A DNA stretch of 5,815 bases. Source: DAOVRL01 sp964459805 (GTDB lineage: Bacteria; Planctomycetota; Phycisphaerae; Sedimentisphaerales; Anaerobacaceae). The stretch lies in NCBI GenBank assembly GCA_964459805.1, contig CAYWOD010000218.1, forward strand, positions 1 through 5,815, in the 5' to 3' direction. Of this stretch, positions 5,516-5,815 are shown in pieces (within the stretch, counting starts at the first letter, position 1; every line of letters begins with the position of its first letter). A model generated the notes under the pieces. The model had not been told where the DNA came from and made no database searches. It saw only the letters and a program-made list of their open reading frames with translations. The translations under genes were made by a program, and so were the position numbers.

Positions 5516-5791
5516 GTGGCACATTCGTTATCAGCGAAGAAGAGAATTAAACAGAACGCCAAGAGAAAGACTATCAACCGGGCGCGGAAGAGCCAGGTTA
5601 AGACGCAGATAAAGCATTTTGAAGCGGCCGTGGAAAAAGGTGATGTCGAGGCGGTGAGTGAGCAATATCGCCTCCTTGCCAAGAAGTTGGATAAAACCGC
5701 TGCGATGAGCACGATGCACAAAAGAACGGCCGGGCGGAAGAAATCGCGGCTCGCAAAGCGGCTTAACGCACTCACAGCGAGAAAGAGTTAG
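5516..5791 (+). CDS. rpsT: 30S ribosomal protein S20
   Basis: The small, very basic 91-residue protein binds 16S rRNA early in 30S assembly. The N-terminal helix block SAKKRIKQNAKRKTINRARKSQVKTQIK and the C-terminal STMHKRTAGRKKSRLAKRLN are the two signature regions of S20, and the length is standard (about 85-95). The middle segment, FEAAVEKGDVEAVSEQYRLLAKKLDKTAA, is the usual amphipathic helix pair. The gene starts with GTG behind a strong Shine-Dalgarno. E. coli rpsT also uses a non-ATG start (UUG) and is autoregulated at translation; whether the same holds here is inference. It ends at TAG 5789-5791. Confidence 0.97.
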   Translation: MAHSLSAKKRIKQNAKRKTINRARKSQVKTQIKHFEAAVEKGDVEAVSEQYRLLAKKLDKTAAMSTMHKRTAGRKKSRLAKRLNALTARKS

Positions 5792-5795
5792 ATTC

Positions 5796-5815
5796 TTCGT
5801 ATCTCGTATTGCGTA
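5796..5815. repeat. Heptamer tandem repeat NNCGTAT at right edge (truncated)
   Basis: TTCGTAT (5796-5802), CTCGTAT (5803-5809) and TGCGTA (5810-5815, cut by the edge) form three consecutive 7-nt units sharing the CGTA core. It begins 5 nt after the rpsT stop. The true length of the array is outside the window. Confidence 0.45.

Overview
The window looks like bacterial chromosome from an uncultured-type lineage. A planctomycete, perhaps Phycisphaerae-like, is my best guess but is an inference only. It rests on the Gfo/Idh/MocA protein, the TPR protein style, non-ATG starts and hairpin-rich gene junctions. No marker here settles the phylum. I see no prophage, transposase, CRISPR array, tRNA or rRNA.

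Layout. Bases 1-527 (+) are the 3' end of an M48-type zinc metalloprotease gene that begins outside the window. Bases 528-823 are a convergent, non-coding junction packed with small hairpin repeats: a 20-bp ATTCCC-N8-GGGAAT palindrome, two decayed copies of an AGCCC...GGGCT hairpin (one with a run of ten G), and a separate 8-bp stem. Bases 824-3737 hold three minus-strand genes, read in the order glyA (serine hydroxymethyltransferase), a Gfo/Idh/MocA-fold protein starting 7 nt after glyA stops, and, after a 96-nt gap, a small membrane-anchored protein with eight zinc-knuckle cysteines.

A 208-nt divergent region (3738-3945) carries back-to-back candidate promoters. It also holds an elaborate tandem and palindromic repeat placed in the predicted glyA leader. 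On the plus strand follow a large TPR protein (3946-5355, TTG start) and, after a 160-nt gap, rpsT for ribosomal protein S20 (5516-5791, GTG start). A 7-bp tandem repeat runs off the right edge.

How the genes relate. glyA and the Gfo/Idh gene are almost certainly co-transcribed. The Gfo/Idh protein appears to lack all the usual catalytic residues of its family, so its link to one-carbon or serine-glycine metabolism may be regulatory or structural, or it may be unrelated. The zinc-knuckle gene has its own good Shine-Dalgarno and possibly its own promoter. The most unusual items are the catalytically atypical Gfo/Idh protein, the repeat-built glyA leader, and the cluster of hairpin repeats in the convergent junction. 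I do not see convincing evidence of a wholly new multi-gene system.
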